Below the pieces are notes generated by a model, which did no database searches, was not told the origin of the DNA, and saw only the letters and a list, made by a program, of their open reading frames with translations. The position numbers and the translations under genes were made by a program. Below are positions 25,453 to 33,463 of a stretch of 64,000 nt of DNA, in pieces. Origin of the DNA: Kineosporia aurantiaca JCM 3230 (GTDB lineage Bacteria > Actinomycetota > Actinomycetes > Actinomycetales > Kineosporiaceae); assembly GCA_000719025.1 (NCBI GenBank), contig JODP01000001.1, positions 310,001 to 374,000 of the forward strand, written 5' to 3'. How positions within the stretch are numbered: position 1 is the stretch's first letter; each line of letters begins with the position of its first letter.

Positions 25453-25640
25453 CGTGATCATGGAGAAGTTCCCCCGTGATCATGGAGAAGTTCCCCCGTG
25501 ATCATGGACTTTTCTACCTATCACCACGGCGAGTGGGACTGCATGATCACCGGGGCGAAACTGCATGATCACGAAGGTAAAAAGTCCATGATCACGAGGG
25601 TGAAAGTCCATGATCACGGGGGAGGAAGTCCATGATCACG
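25453..25640. repeat. Phased TGATCA palindrome array between rpfB and rsmA
   Basis: Eight TGATCA cores at 25455, 25477, 25499, 25544, 25566, 25589, 25611 and 25633. Three forward units of the type CGTGATCATGGAGAAGTTCC are followed, after a 45-base gap equal to two periods, by five inverted units. Neighbouring cores are 22 or 23 bases apart, about two helical turns. The spacers vary more than the palindromes. It fills most of the 297-base rsmA-rpfB interval. It is not a CRISPR array: repeats and spacers are far too short. Confidence 0.9.
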
Positions 25641-25703
25641 AAGAGGGGGTGGGGGCGGCCCTGGTCCCCGGGCAGGGGTGGAGGGGGATCAGGGCCGCCG
25701 CGG

Positions 25704-26834
25704 TTAGAGCTTGGCGCCGCAGACCGGCCAGGACGAGGCGCCGGTCTTGGAGTAGAGGATCTGGGCGCGCTTGGTCTGCTCCGAGGCGCTGGCGTTGATC
25801 GGGTTGCCCGACCCGCCCTGGGCCGCCCAGGTGGAGAGACTGAACTGGTAGAGCCCGTAGTAGCCGGCCGGGTTGACCGCCTTCGGGTTGCCGCCGGACT
25901 CGCAGGCGGCCAGCGCGGACCAGTTCAGCCCGTCGGAGCTGGCCGTACCTCCGGAAGAGCCCGAAGAGCCGCTGGAGGGCGCCGCCGGCTTGGCCTTGGT
26001 GCCGACCTGGACCACCGCGGTCACCGGAGCCCGGGTGACGGTGCTGTCGACCAGCGTGCGCTTGGTGATCTTGCCGTCGGTGCGGGTGATCGTCCAGACC
26101 GCCTTCTCGACCCCGTCGCGGCCCGCGGTGACGACCTTGGACTCGCCCTTGTAGAGCTTGGCGCTCTCGGTGTGCCGGGTCTTGTGCTCGACCGTCTCGG
26201 TCTTGGTGACCCGCTTCTGGGTGACCCGGGCCAGTTTCACGGTCAGACCGTCGCGCAGCGCGGTGCTGGGCACCTGCGACAGCTTGTCCAGCGCGCCGAC
26301 CTTGATCTTCTGGTCGGTCAGCAGCTCGGACACGTTGGCGGCGGTGGTGGTGACCTTCTCCCGGTCGCCGTCCGCGATCAGGGTGACCTGCTTCGGCGTG
26401 CTCAGCGACATGGTCAGGCCGGCCCGGTCGAGGCGGGAGGAGCGGGAGGCGGACAGCTCGGCGCCGTCGGACCGCACACCCAGCGCCAGCAGCGCCTTGT
26501 CCACCGTGAGCTCGGTGGTCCAGTAGGTGCGCTCGGTGCCGTCCACCGTGAGGTTCAGGGGACGCGCGTAGCGGACGACCACGGTGTCGCCCTCACCGAG
26601 CTTGGTGTCGATCGAGGGGGCGACCAGGTCGCGCTTCTGGATCGAGACGTGCTCGTCGTCCAGGAAGTCGGCCACGTTGGAGGCGAAGGAGTGGACCTCG
26701 GTCGTACGACCGTCCACGGAGAGAGTGATGGTTTTGTTGGCCTGGGAGTACCAGACACTGCCGCCGACGGCGGCGGCGACTACGACGACCTGCGCGATGT
26801 AACGCGCCGGTCTGCTGTGGACGAGCGAGCGCAC
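25704..26834 (-). CDS. rpfB: Resuscitation-promoting factor RpfB (DUF348-G5-Rpf)
   Basis: Secreted or membrane-anchored muralytic factor, 376 residues. After a short basic start and one membrane segment (YIAQVVVVAAAVGG) come three DUF348 repeats (ITLSVDGRTTEVHSFASNV, LNLTVDGTERTYWTT, VTLIADGDREKVTTT), a G5 domain (about 215-290), a Ser/Gly linker, and the C-terminal lysozyme-like Rpf domain with catalytic Glu in ALAACESGGN, GYYGLYQFSLSTW and the final WPVCGAKL. GTG 26834 (GGAG four bases upstream) puts the membrane segment near the N-terminus as in mycobacterial RpfB. It remodels peptidoglycan on exit from dormancy. Confidence 0.93.
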   Translation of the reverse strand: MRSLVHSRPARYIAQVVVVAAAVGGSVWYSQANKTITLSVDGRTTEVHSFASNVADFLDDEHVSIQKRDLVAPSIDTKLGEGDTVVVRYARPLNLTVDGTERTYWTTELTVDKALLALGVRSDGAELSASRSSRLDRAGLTMSLSTPKQVTLIADGDREKVTTTAANVSELLTDQKIKVGALDKLSQVPSTALRDGLTVKLARVTQKRVTKTETVEHKTRHTESAKLYKGESKVVTAGRDGVEKAVWTITRTDGKITKRTLVDSTVTRAPVTAVVQVGTKAKPAAPSSGSSGSSGGTASSDGLNWSALAACESGGNPKAVNPAGYYGLYQFSLSTWAAQGGSGNPINASASEQTKRAQILYSKTGASSWPVCGAKL

Positions 26835-27178
26835 GGTGCTCCAACCCTGGAACTTCCGGGCACGGTGCGGCGGAGGCGATCTGGAGGGTGATCGCGGAGC
26901 CGATCTCATCCGTTCGAACGAGGCCGGCCTCCGCCAGGAAGGACCGATCCCGGCTGTCGACCGCACACCGTAATCGTTCCGAAACCATTTCCCAAGCCGA
27001 ACTTGTCGGTACCGATTCCGGCGTGGTTCGCCACAAGTCGCCTTTTCGCTGGTCAGAGCGGCTGTAGTGACGTACGGCACGGTGCGAAAATTAGTGTGCC
27101 GAAGGGGGTTCCAGACGGCCGAAACGGCCCTCAAACACTGACATCAAACAGTGTCAACTTGATCTCCCGGAGGACCCT
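26835..27178. promoter_or_regulatory. Long rpfB leader with dyad
   Basis: 344 bases between tatD and rpfB without a gene. It holds a dyad ACACTG-N8-CAGTGT at 27135-27154, overlapped on the minus strand by TTGACA (complement of 27152-27157), and an AT-richer stretch near 27085-27095. I looked for a cyclic-di-AMP (ydaO) riboswitch, which often precedes rpf genes, and could not align its conserved segments. No other feature is seen. Confidence 0.35.
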
Positions 27179-27190
27179 TCACCAGGGTCC
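27172..27190 (-). terminator. Small hairpin over the tatD stop codon
   Basis: GGACCCT-TCACC-AGGGTCC is a perfect 7-bp stem and 5-base loop that contains the tatD TGA. It is small for a terminator, but its position at the gene end supports a weak termination or processing role. Confidence 0.35.
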
Positions 27191-28012
27191 GTAAACCGCT
27201 TCCGTAGTGGCATTCAGCGCGGCGCAAACCTCAACCACGTCGCGGTGCAACGACTCGGCCATTGCCCGGACTGTCAAGGGCACCAAATAGCTCGCATTCG
27301 GCCGTCCGCGAAACGGCATCGGTGTGAGATAGGGCGCATCCGTCTCGACCATCACGCGGTCCAGCGGTACCGCGACCAGGGCTTCGCGCAGATTGGCCGC
27401 GTTCTTGAAGGTGACCGTGCCGGCGAAGGACAGGTACCAACCCCGGTCGGCCGCCAGCCGGGCCATCGCCGCATCTCCGGAGAAGCAGTGGAAAACCGTC
27501 TTCTCCGGCGCTCCCTCGGAGTCGAGCACGCGAATCACGTCCTCGTGCGCGTCCCGGTCGTGAATCTGCAGCGCCTTTCCGGTCCGCTTGGCCAGATCAA
27601 TGTGCCGCCGGAACGAATCCTCCTGCGCCGAGCGACCTTCCGCGTCTTCCACCCAGTAGTGGTCCAGGCCGGTCTCACCGATCACCCGGATGCGGGGATG
27701 CTTTGCCAATTCCTCGATTTCGTCGAAGGCCGCTGACAATTGACTAGCGGCAGCATGTTTCGTTGCCTCAGTGGGGTGCAGAGCGACACCACCCAGCAGC
27801 TCCGGAAAGCGATCGATCGCCTCCACCGTCCAGCGCGCGGCCTTGAGGTCGCAGCCGATCTGCACCATGCGCGTCACGTTGACCGAGACCGCCTGCTCGA
27901 TCAGGCTTTCCACCTCGGCATGAGCCACGTGATCCAGATGCGTGTGGTTGTCCACCACCGGCAGCGGGAGCGCTTCGGGAAGGGGAACCGGGCCCGTGGG
28001 CTTCTTGCTCAT
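27179..28012 (-). CDS. tatD: TatD-family metal-dependent deoxyribonuclease
   Basis: 277-residue TIM-barrel hydrolase. Metal ligands are visible: VDNHTHLDH at the N-terminus, GETGLDHYW, QIHDRDAHED, VFHCFSG and VETDAPYLTP. The family acts as a 3'-5' DNase in DNA repair and degradation. The ATG at 28012 has AGGTGG seven bases upstream; the open frame further upstream lacks family similarity. It sits between metG and rpfB, as in other actinobacteria. Confidence 0.93.
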   Translation of the reverse strand: MSKKPTGPVPLPEALPLPVVDNHTHLDHVAHAEVESLIEQAVSVNVTRMVQIGCDLKAARWTVEAIDRFPELLGGVALHPTEATKHAAASQLSAAFDEIEELAKHPRIRVIGETGLDHYWVEDAEGRSAQEDSFRRHIDLAKRTGKALQIHDRDAHEDVIRVLDSEGAPEKTVFHCFSGDAAMARLAADRGWYLSFAGTVTFKNAANLREALVAVPLDRVMVETDAPYLTPMPFRGRPNASYLVPLTVRAMAESLHRDVVEVCAALNATTEAVYGPW

Positions 28013-28203
28013 CCTCAAACCACCTACAAATGATGGACGCTTACGGTCGAGTTCGGTTGCAATCGCCCGGTTTACCATTCGGAGACTCAGTGGACGCCGG
28101 TGACCGTCTCGACCCTGCGCGTCCACTTCGCCGGCCACCGCTCCAGCGGACGATCCCCACCCGGCCGGCCACTGGCGTCCATGCTTGTAAAAAACCACGA
28201 AAA

Positions 28204-28240
28204 GGGGACGCCCGCGGCCAACTCGACCACGAGCGTCCCC
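28204..28240 (-). terminator. Intrinsic terminator of metG
   Basis: Arms GGGGACGCCCG and CGAGCGTCCCC pair at 10 of 11 positions around a 15-base loop, beginning seven bases after the metG stop. On the minus strand it is followed by TTTTCGTGGTTTTTT, the best T-tract of any hairpin in the window. Confidence 0.85.
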
Positions 28241-28247
28241 CTCGGGG

Positions 28248-30047
28248 TTACTGGTCCTTGTTCTCCAGCCGGGCGAGCTCTTCCTCGACCACCGACTCGT
28301 CCAGCTTGCGGAAGATCGGTGAGGGCGCCGGCACCGGGGTGCCGGGCACGATCGGCGCCGACTCCCAGGCCGCCACCGTCTCCCCGAGCGTGTAGTTCCC
28401 GCTGATCACCGGGTAGCCGGGGCCGCCGTCCAGGTCGTCCACCTCGCGGATCTCCGGCAGCGGCGAGACCGTGCCGGTGCCGCCCAGGGCCTCGTGCACC
28501 AGCTGGGAACTGTGCGGCAGGAACGGCGAGAGCAGCACCCGGCAGTCGTTCACCGCCTGCGCGGCCACGAACAGCACGGTCTTCATCCGCTCCGGGTCGG
28601 TCTTGCGCAGCTTCCACGGCTCGGTGTCGGACAGGTACTTGTTCGCCTCGCCGACCACCCGCATCGCCTCGGCCAGCGCCGCCTTCTGCCGGTTCGACTC
28701 CAGCAGCGCCCCGATCGCCCCGAACCCGGCCCGGGTCACCTCGAGCAGCGCGGTGTCGATCGGCTCCAGCTCACCCGGTTCCGGGATCTCGCCCAGGTTC
28801 TTGTGGATCAGCGAGGCCGTGCGGTTGACCAGGTTGCCCCAGCCGGCCACCAGCTCGTCGTTGGTCCGGCGGACGAACTCGGCCCAGGTGAAGTCCGTGT
28901 CCTGGTTCTCCGGGCCGGCCGCGCAGATGAAGTACCGCAGCGCGTCCGGCTGGTAGCGGGACAGGATGTCGCGGACGTAGATCACCACGCCACGGCTGGA
29001 GGAGAACTGCTTGCCCTCCATGGTCAGGAACTCGCTGCTGACCACCTCGGTGGGCAGGTTCAGCTCGCCGTACGGCCCGGGCTCGCCGCCCTTGGCCCCC
29101 TTACCCGCGTAGGCCAGCAGCTCGGCCGGCCAGATCTGCGAGTGGAAGGTGATGTTGTCCTTCCCCATGAAGTAGTTGGAGACGGCCTCCTTGTCGTTCC
29201 ACCACTTGCGCCACTGCTCCGGGTCGTCGCTGCGCCGGGCCCACTCGATCGACGCCGAGAGGTACCCGACCACCGCGTCGAACCATACGTAGAGCCGCTT
29301 GTTCGAGTTCTCCTGCCACCCCGGCAGCGGCACCGGGATCCCCCAGTCGATGTCCCGCGTCATCGCCCGCGGCTTCAGGTCGTCCAGCAGGTTCAGGGAG
29401 AACTTGAGGACGTTCGGACGCCAGTCGGTGCGGGTGCGCAGCCACTCCCCCAGCGCCTCGGCCAGGGCCGGCAGGTCGAGGAAGAAGTGCGTGGTCTCGA
29501 CGAACTCCGGGGTCTCGCCGTTGATCCGGCTCTTCGGGTTGATCAGGTCGGTCGGGTCGAGCTGGTTACCGCAGTTGTCGCACTGGTCGCCGCGGGCGCT
29601 GGGGTAGCCGCAGATCGGGCAGGTGCCCTCGATGTACCGGTCGGGCAGGGTCCGGCCGGTCGACGGCGAGACCGCCCCGGTGGTGGTCTGCTCGATCATG
29701 TAGCCGTTCGCGTAGTCGGTGCGGAACAGCTCCTGGGCCACGGCGTAGTGGTTGCGGGTGGTGGTGCGGGTGAACAGGTCGTACGACAGGCCGAGGGCGT
29801 GCAGGTCCTCGACGATCATCCGGTTGTAGCGGTCCGCCAGCTCCCGCGGCGTGACCCCCTCCTGCTCCGCCTGCACCAGGATCGGCGTGCCGTGCTCATC
29901 GGTCCCGCTCACCATCAGCACGTCGTGACCAGCCATCCGCATGTAGCGGCTGTAGACGTCGGAGGGAACGCCGAAGCCGGCGACATGGCCGATGTGACGC
30001 GGGCCGTTGGCATAAGGCCAAGCGACCGCGGTGAGGATCCTGGTCAT
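28248..30047 (-). CDS. metG: Methionyl-tRNA synthetase
   Basis: Class I synthetase, 599 residues. The HIGH signature is PRHIGH near residue 17-22. A zinc knuckle CPICGYPSARGDQCDNC (about 142-158) marks the metal-binding subtype. The KMSKS loop is replaced by FSSSRG in GKQFSSSRGVVI, a form seen in this subgroup. The anticodon-binding helical domain follows (DTDFTWAEFVRRTNDEL, NLVNRTASLIHK), with no C-terminal tRNA-binding EMAP domain. First gene of metG-tatD-rpfB-rsmA, with a strong terminator after metG, so tatD probably has its own promoter in 28013-28203. Confidence 0.96.
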   Translation of the reverse strand: MTRILTAVAWPYANGPRHIGHVAGFGVPSDVYSRYMRMAGHDVLMVSGTDEHGTPILVQAEQEGVTPRELADRYNRMIVEDLHALGLSYDLFTRTTTRNHYAVAQELFRTDYANGYMIEQTTTGAVSPSTGRTLPDRYIEGTCPICGYPSARGDQCDNCGNQLDPTDLINPKSRINGETPEFVETTHFFLDLPALAEALGEWLRTRTDWRPNVLKFSLNLLDDLKPRAMTRDIDWGIPVPLPGWQENSNKRLYVWFDAVVGYLSASIEWARRSDDPEQWRKWWNDKEAVSNYFMGKDNITFHSQIWPAELLAYAGKGAKGGEPGPYGELNLPTEVVSSEFLTMEGKQFSSSRGVVIYVRDILSRYQPDALRYFICAAGPENQDTDFTWAEFVRRTNDELVAGWGNLVNRTASLIHKNLGEIPEPGELEPIDTALLEVTRAGFGAIGALLESNRQKAALAEAMRVVGEANKYLSDTEPWKLRKTDPERMKTVLFVAAQAVNDCRVLLSPFLPHSSQLVHEALGGTGTVSPLPEIREVDDLDGGPGYPVISGNYTLGETVAAWESAPIVPGTPVPAPSPIFRKLDESVVEEELARLENKDQ

Positions 30048-30078
30048 GCTCTGATCTTTCCACGTCCGGCAAGCCGGG

Positions 30079-31299
30079 TTATCCCAGCCCGGGTAGCCCC
30101 CGCTTGATCTGCCGCACCGCCTGGGCGATCCGGTGCTCGTTCTCGATCAGCGCGAAGCGGACGTGCCCGTCCCCGTCCGGCCCGAAGCCCACCCCCGGGG
30201 ACACCGCCACGTCGCACTCCTTGACCAGGCGGGTGGCGAAGCCGATCGAGCCCTCGTGCCGGTACGGCTCCGGGATCGGGGCCCAGACGAACATCGTGCC
30301 CTTGGGCCGGGGCACCTCCCAGCCGATCCGGCTCAGGCCGTCGCAGAGGGCGTTGCGCCGGGCCTCGTAGATCGCGTTCACCTCGACCGGGTAGTCCGAG
30401 GCCTCGTTCAGGGTCACCGTGGCGGCGATCTGCACCGGCTGGAACGAGCCGTAGTCGAGGTAGCTCTTCAGCTTGGCCAGGGCGCCGACCACCTCGGCGT
30501 TGCCGAGCAGGAAGGCGGTGCGCCAGCCGGCCATGGAGAACGACTTGGTCATCGAGTAGAGCTCGACCGCGCAGTCCAGGGCGCCTTCGCACTCCAGGAT
30601 GGAGGGTGGGCGCTCGCCGTCGAACCAGACGTCGGCGTAGGCGAAGTCGTGCACCAGCACCACGTCCCGCTCGCGGGCCCAGTCGACCAGGCGCTGCAGG
30701 TCCTGCTTGGTGGCGGTGGCGGTGGTCGGGTTGTGCGGGAAGCAGAGCACCACCACCCGCGGCTTGGGCCAGCCGTACTCCCAGGCGTCCATGACCGCGT
30801 CGACGTAGTCGGAGGCGCCGGACGGGCCGATGGTGACCTGGCGGGCGTCGGCCCCGGCGAAGTACGGGCCCCAGATGTGGATGGGGTAGGACGGGGAGGG
30901 CACCAGGGCGGCGTCGCCGGGCTGCAGCAGCACCCACATCAGGTGACTGAAGCCCTCTTTCGCCCCGATCGTGGCGATCACGTTACGGTCCGGGTCGAGC
31001 TCGACCCCGTACTCCTTGGCGTACCGGGCGGCGATCGCCTCGCGCAGCTTCGGGATGCCGCGGCTGGCCGAGTACCGGTGGTTGCGCGAGTTGTGCGCCG
31101 CCTCGGCCAGTTTCTCCACCGCGATCTCCGGGCTGGGGATGTCGGGGTTACCGAAACCCAGGTCCACGATGTCTTTCCCGGCGCGCCGGGCCTCGAGTTT
31201 CAGGCCGTCGATGATCGTGAAGACGTACGGCGGCAACCCCGGGATTCTCCTGAACTCCACCGGCGCAACAGTAGCGAGGTCGGGCCGGTTCGGAGGCAT
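30079..31299 (-). CDS. PLP-dependent class I/II aminotransferase (AlaC-like)
   Basis: 406 residues, fold type I aminotransferase. Typical features: LGFGNPDIPSP, the small-domain Tyr in HRYSASRGIPKLREAI, SPSYPIH, CFPHNPTTATAT, DFAYADVWFDG, and the PLP lysine in SMTKSFSMAGWRTAF. The sequence resembles glutamate-pyruvate transaminases of the AlaC group that interconvert alanine and pyruvate; a LL-diaminopimelate aminotransferase relative is the alternative. The start is at ATG 31299, just before the divergent VOC gene 81 bases away. The frame stays open far upstream across those genes without meaning. Confidence 0.85.
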   Translation of the reverse strand: MPPNRPDLATVAPVEFRRIPGLPPYVFTIIDGLKLEARRAGKDIVDLGFGNPDIPSPEIAVEKLAEAAHNSRNHRYSASRGIPKLREAIAARYAKEYGVELDPDRNVIATIGAKEGFSHLMWVLLQPGDAALVPSPSYPIHIWGPYFAGADARQVTIGPSGASDYVDAVMDAWEYGWPKPRVVVLCFPHNPTTATATKQDLQRLVDWARERDVVLVHDFAYADVWFDGERPPSILECEGALDCAVELYSMTKSFSMAGWRTAFLLGNAEVVGALAKLKSYLDYGSFQPVQIAATVTLNEASDYPVEVNAIYEARRNALCDGLSRIGWEVPRPKGTMFVWAPIPEPYRHEGSIGFATRLVKECDVAVSPGVGFGPDGDGHVRFALIENEHRIAQAVRQIKRGLPGLG

Positions 31300-31380
31300 C
31301 CAATCGCCCGGTTCTGGCCTGTTTCCCGGTCCGGGGGATTTCGGGTCGTCCGTTCGGCGCCGCTCGGCCAGACTGACGCC

Positions 31381-32112
31381 ATGGCGACCCGGCTGACCAA
31401 TGTGGCGATCGACGGCAAGGATCAGCGGGCCCTGGCCCGCTGGTGGGGCGAGGCCCTGGGCTGGGAGGTCTCCTACGAGGACGAGGAGGAGACCGACATC
31501 GCGCCGCCCGCGGGCGAGCCCGGCGTGGAGTTGGCGTTCGGGCCGGTGCCGGAGGCCAAGAGCGGGCTCAACCGGCTGCACCTCGACCTGTCCAGCCGCA
31601 GTCTGGAGGACCAGGCGGCGATCGTGGCCCGGCTGGAGGCGGCCGGGGCCACCCGGATCGACATCGGGCAGGACAAGTACGCGCCCTGGGTGGTGCTGAC
31701 CGATCCGGAGGGCAACGAGTTCTGCGTGCTCGAGCCCCGGCACCTCTACGAGGGCTGCGGTCCGATCGCCGCGATCGTGGTCAAGGCGCACGACCCGGCC
31801 GAGCTGGCGACGTTCTGGCAGTCGGCCGCCGGTGGGGAGATCAAGGTCCGCAACGCCCTGGCCGCCGGCATCCGGCCGGCCACCCCGGGTCCCTGGCTGG
31901 AGTTCGTCCGCAACGAGGACCCGAAGACCGTGAAGGACCGGATCCACCTGGACCTGCGCCCGTTCGCGGCGGACGACCAGGACGCGGAGGTGGCCCGGCT
32001 GCTGGAGTTGGGAGCAGTGCGTACGGACGTCGGTCAGTCCGGTGAGGAGTCCTGGGTGGTGCTCGCCGACCCGGAGGGCAACGAGTTCTGCGTGCTGCGC
32101 CCCAAGGACTGA
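31381..32112 (+). CDS. Double-domain VOC (glyoxalase-like) protein, paralogue 1
   Basis: 243 residues made of two Glyoxalase_6-type modules. Module 1 (about 1-120) has ALARWWGEALGWEVSYEDEE, RLHLDLSS and WVVLTDPEGNEFCVLEP; module 2 (about 125-243) has PAELATFWQSAAGG, RIHLDLRPF and the repeated DPEGNEFCVL ending. The repeated DPEGNEFCVL shows internal duplication. VOC proteins may be metal-dependent lyases, dioxygenases or binding and resistance proteins; the substrate is not evident. A close paralogue follows 12 bases downstream. Confidence 0.85.
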   Translation: MATRLTNVAIDGKDQRALARWWGEALGWEVSYEDEEETDIAPPAGEPGVELAFGPVPEAKSGLNRLHLDLSSRSLEDQAAIVARLEAAGATRIDIGQDKYAPWVVLTDPEGNEFCVLEPRHLYEGCGPIAAIVVKAHDPAELATFWQSAAGGEIKVRNALAAGIRPATPGPWLEFVRNEDPKTVKDRIHLDLRPFAADDQDAEVARLLELGAVRTDVGQSGEESWVVLADPEGNEFCVLRPKD

Positions 32113-32124
32113 GACACTGCGGCC

Positions 32125-32847
32125 ATGGCGACCCGGTTGACCCAGGTAGTGATCGACTCCGCCGACCCGACCCGCCTGGCCCGCTGGTGGGCCGTGGCCC
32201 TGGGCTGGGCGATCTCCTACGAGGACGAGGACGAGAGCGACATCGCCCCGGCCGCGGGCGAACCCGGCATCGAGCTGGTGTTCCTCCCGGTGCCCGAGCC
32301 GAAGACCGTCTGGAACCGGATCCATCTGGACCTCTCCAGCCGCAGCGCCGAAGACCAGGCGGCGATCGTGGACCGGCTGGAGGCGAACGGCGCCACCCGG
32401 ATCGAGCTCGCCGTCGAACGGCCGTGGGTCGTCCTGGCCGACCCGGAGGGCAACGAGTTCTGCGTGCTCGAGCACCGGGAGGAGTACGACGGCGTCGGCC
32501 CTCTCGCCGCGATCGTGGTGCACGCCGCGGATCCCGCGAAGACCGGCGAGTTCTGGCAACAGGTCGCCCGGGGATCACTCGAGCTCGGTGACCAGGTCGC
32601 GACGCTGAAGCTGACCACCCCCGGCCCGCTGCTGGAATTCGTCCGGAGCACCGAGCCGAAGACGGTGAAGAACCGGCTCCACCTCGACGTGCGCCCCTAC
32701 GCCGACGACGACCAGGCCGCCGAGGTGGCCCGGCTGCTGGACCTGGGAGCAGTACGGACGGACGTCGGTCAGTCGCCGGACGTGACCTGGACCGTGCTTT
32801 CGGACCCGGAGGGCAACGAGTTCTGCGTGCTGCGGCCCAAGGACTGA
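32125..32847 (+). CDS. Double-domain VOC (glyoxalase-like) protein, paralogue 2
   Basis: 240 residues, colinear with the preceding gene from MATRLT at the start to EGNEFCVLRPKD at the end. It has four residues deleted in module 1 (GATRIELAVERPWVV against the longer version) and a diverged module 2 middle (ELGDQVATLKLTTPGP). The gene order and similarity show a tandem duplication, giving four VOC modules in a row. Co-transcription with paralogue 1 is likely. Function unknown. Confidence 0.85.
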   Translation: MATRLTQVVIDSADPTRLARWWAVALGWAISYEDEDESDIAPAAGEPGIELVFLPVPEPKTVWNRIHLDLSSRSAEDQAAIVDRLEANGATRIELAVERPWVVLADPEGNEFCVLEHREEYDGVGPLAAIVVHAADPAKTGEFWQQVARGSLELGDQVATLKLTTPGPLLEFVRSTEPKTVKNRLHLDVRPYADDDQAAEVARLLDLGAVRTDVGQSPDVTWTVLSDPEGNEFCVLRPKD

Positions 32848-32890
32848 AGAAACCCTTTTGTCCCTCAGCATCGGATGGCATCGTGGCCGG

Positions 32891-33460
32891 GTGACAACTC
32901 AGCTGGAGACCGCCCGCCTCGTCCTGAGGCAGTGGAAGGACACCGACCGCGACGCCTATTTCGCGATGAACTCCGATCCGGAGGTGCGGCGGTTCTTCCC
33001 GTCCACCCAGACCCGGGCGGAGACCGACGCCTCGATGAGCAACCTCCGCCGGCATCTGGACGAGCACGGCTGGGGGCTGTGGGCGGTCGAGGTGCGGGAG
33101 ACCGGCGAGCTGGCCGGGCTGACCGGGCTGTGGCCGATGCCGGAGGGTTTCGCCCCCGGCACCGAGATCGGCTGGCGGCTGGCCCGGCAGCACTGGGGCA
33201 AGGGGTACGCGCCGGAGGCGGCCCGGGCGGTGCTGGCCTACGCGTTCACCGTGCTGAAGCTGCGCGAGGTGGTCTCCATGACCACCGTGGCCAACCAGCC
33301 GTCGCGGCGGGTGATGGAGAAGATCGGCCTGACCCGCAACCCGGTCGACGACTTCGTCAACCCGACCTACGCCCCGGATTCACCGATCGCGCCGCACGTG
33401 CTGTACCGGCTGACCGCGGAGAACTACCGGGCGGCCCGGGCCGAGCGGGCCCTGCTGTGA
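32891..33460 (+). CDS. GNAT acetyltransferase (RimJ/RimL type)
   Basis: 189 residues. N-terminal TARLVLRQWKDTDRDAYFAMNSDPEVRRFF and the acetyl-CoA loop region GTEIGWRLARQHWGKGYAPEAARAVLAYAF are typical of the RimJ/RimL branch, with VANQPSRRVMEKIGL near the end. It may acetylate a ribosomal protein or a small amine. GTG 32891 is preferred because the family start (TTQLETARLVLR) follows directly. It ends three bases before the convergent mannosyltransferase gene. Confidence 0.88.
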   Translation: MTTQLETARLVLRQWKDTDRDAYFAMNSDPEVRRFFPSTQTRAETDASMSNLRRHLDEHGWGLWAVEVRETGELAGLTGLWPMPEGFAPGTEIGWRLARQHWGKGYAPEAARAVLAYAFTVLKLREVVSMTTVANQPSRRVMEKIGLTRNPVDDFVNPTYAPDSPIAPHVLYRLTAENYRAARAERALL

Positions 33461-33463
33461 CCC

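Noticed and set aside
25453..25640. CRISPR array
   Set aside because: Units are only about 22 bases with short palindromes and no unique 30-base spacers; no cas genes in the window.
26835..27178. Cyclic-di-AMP (ydaO) riboswitch upstream of rpfB
   Set aside because: The position would be typical, but the conserved aptamer segments could not be found on the minus strand.
31300..32559. N-terminal extension of the aminotransferase across both VOC genes
   Set aside because: The frame is open for 420 codons because of GC-rich wobble positions, but the real VOC genes lie on the other strand and the extension has no family similarity.
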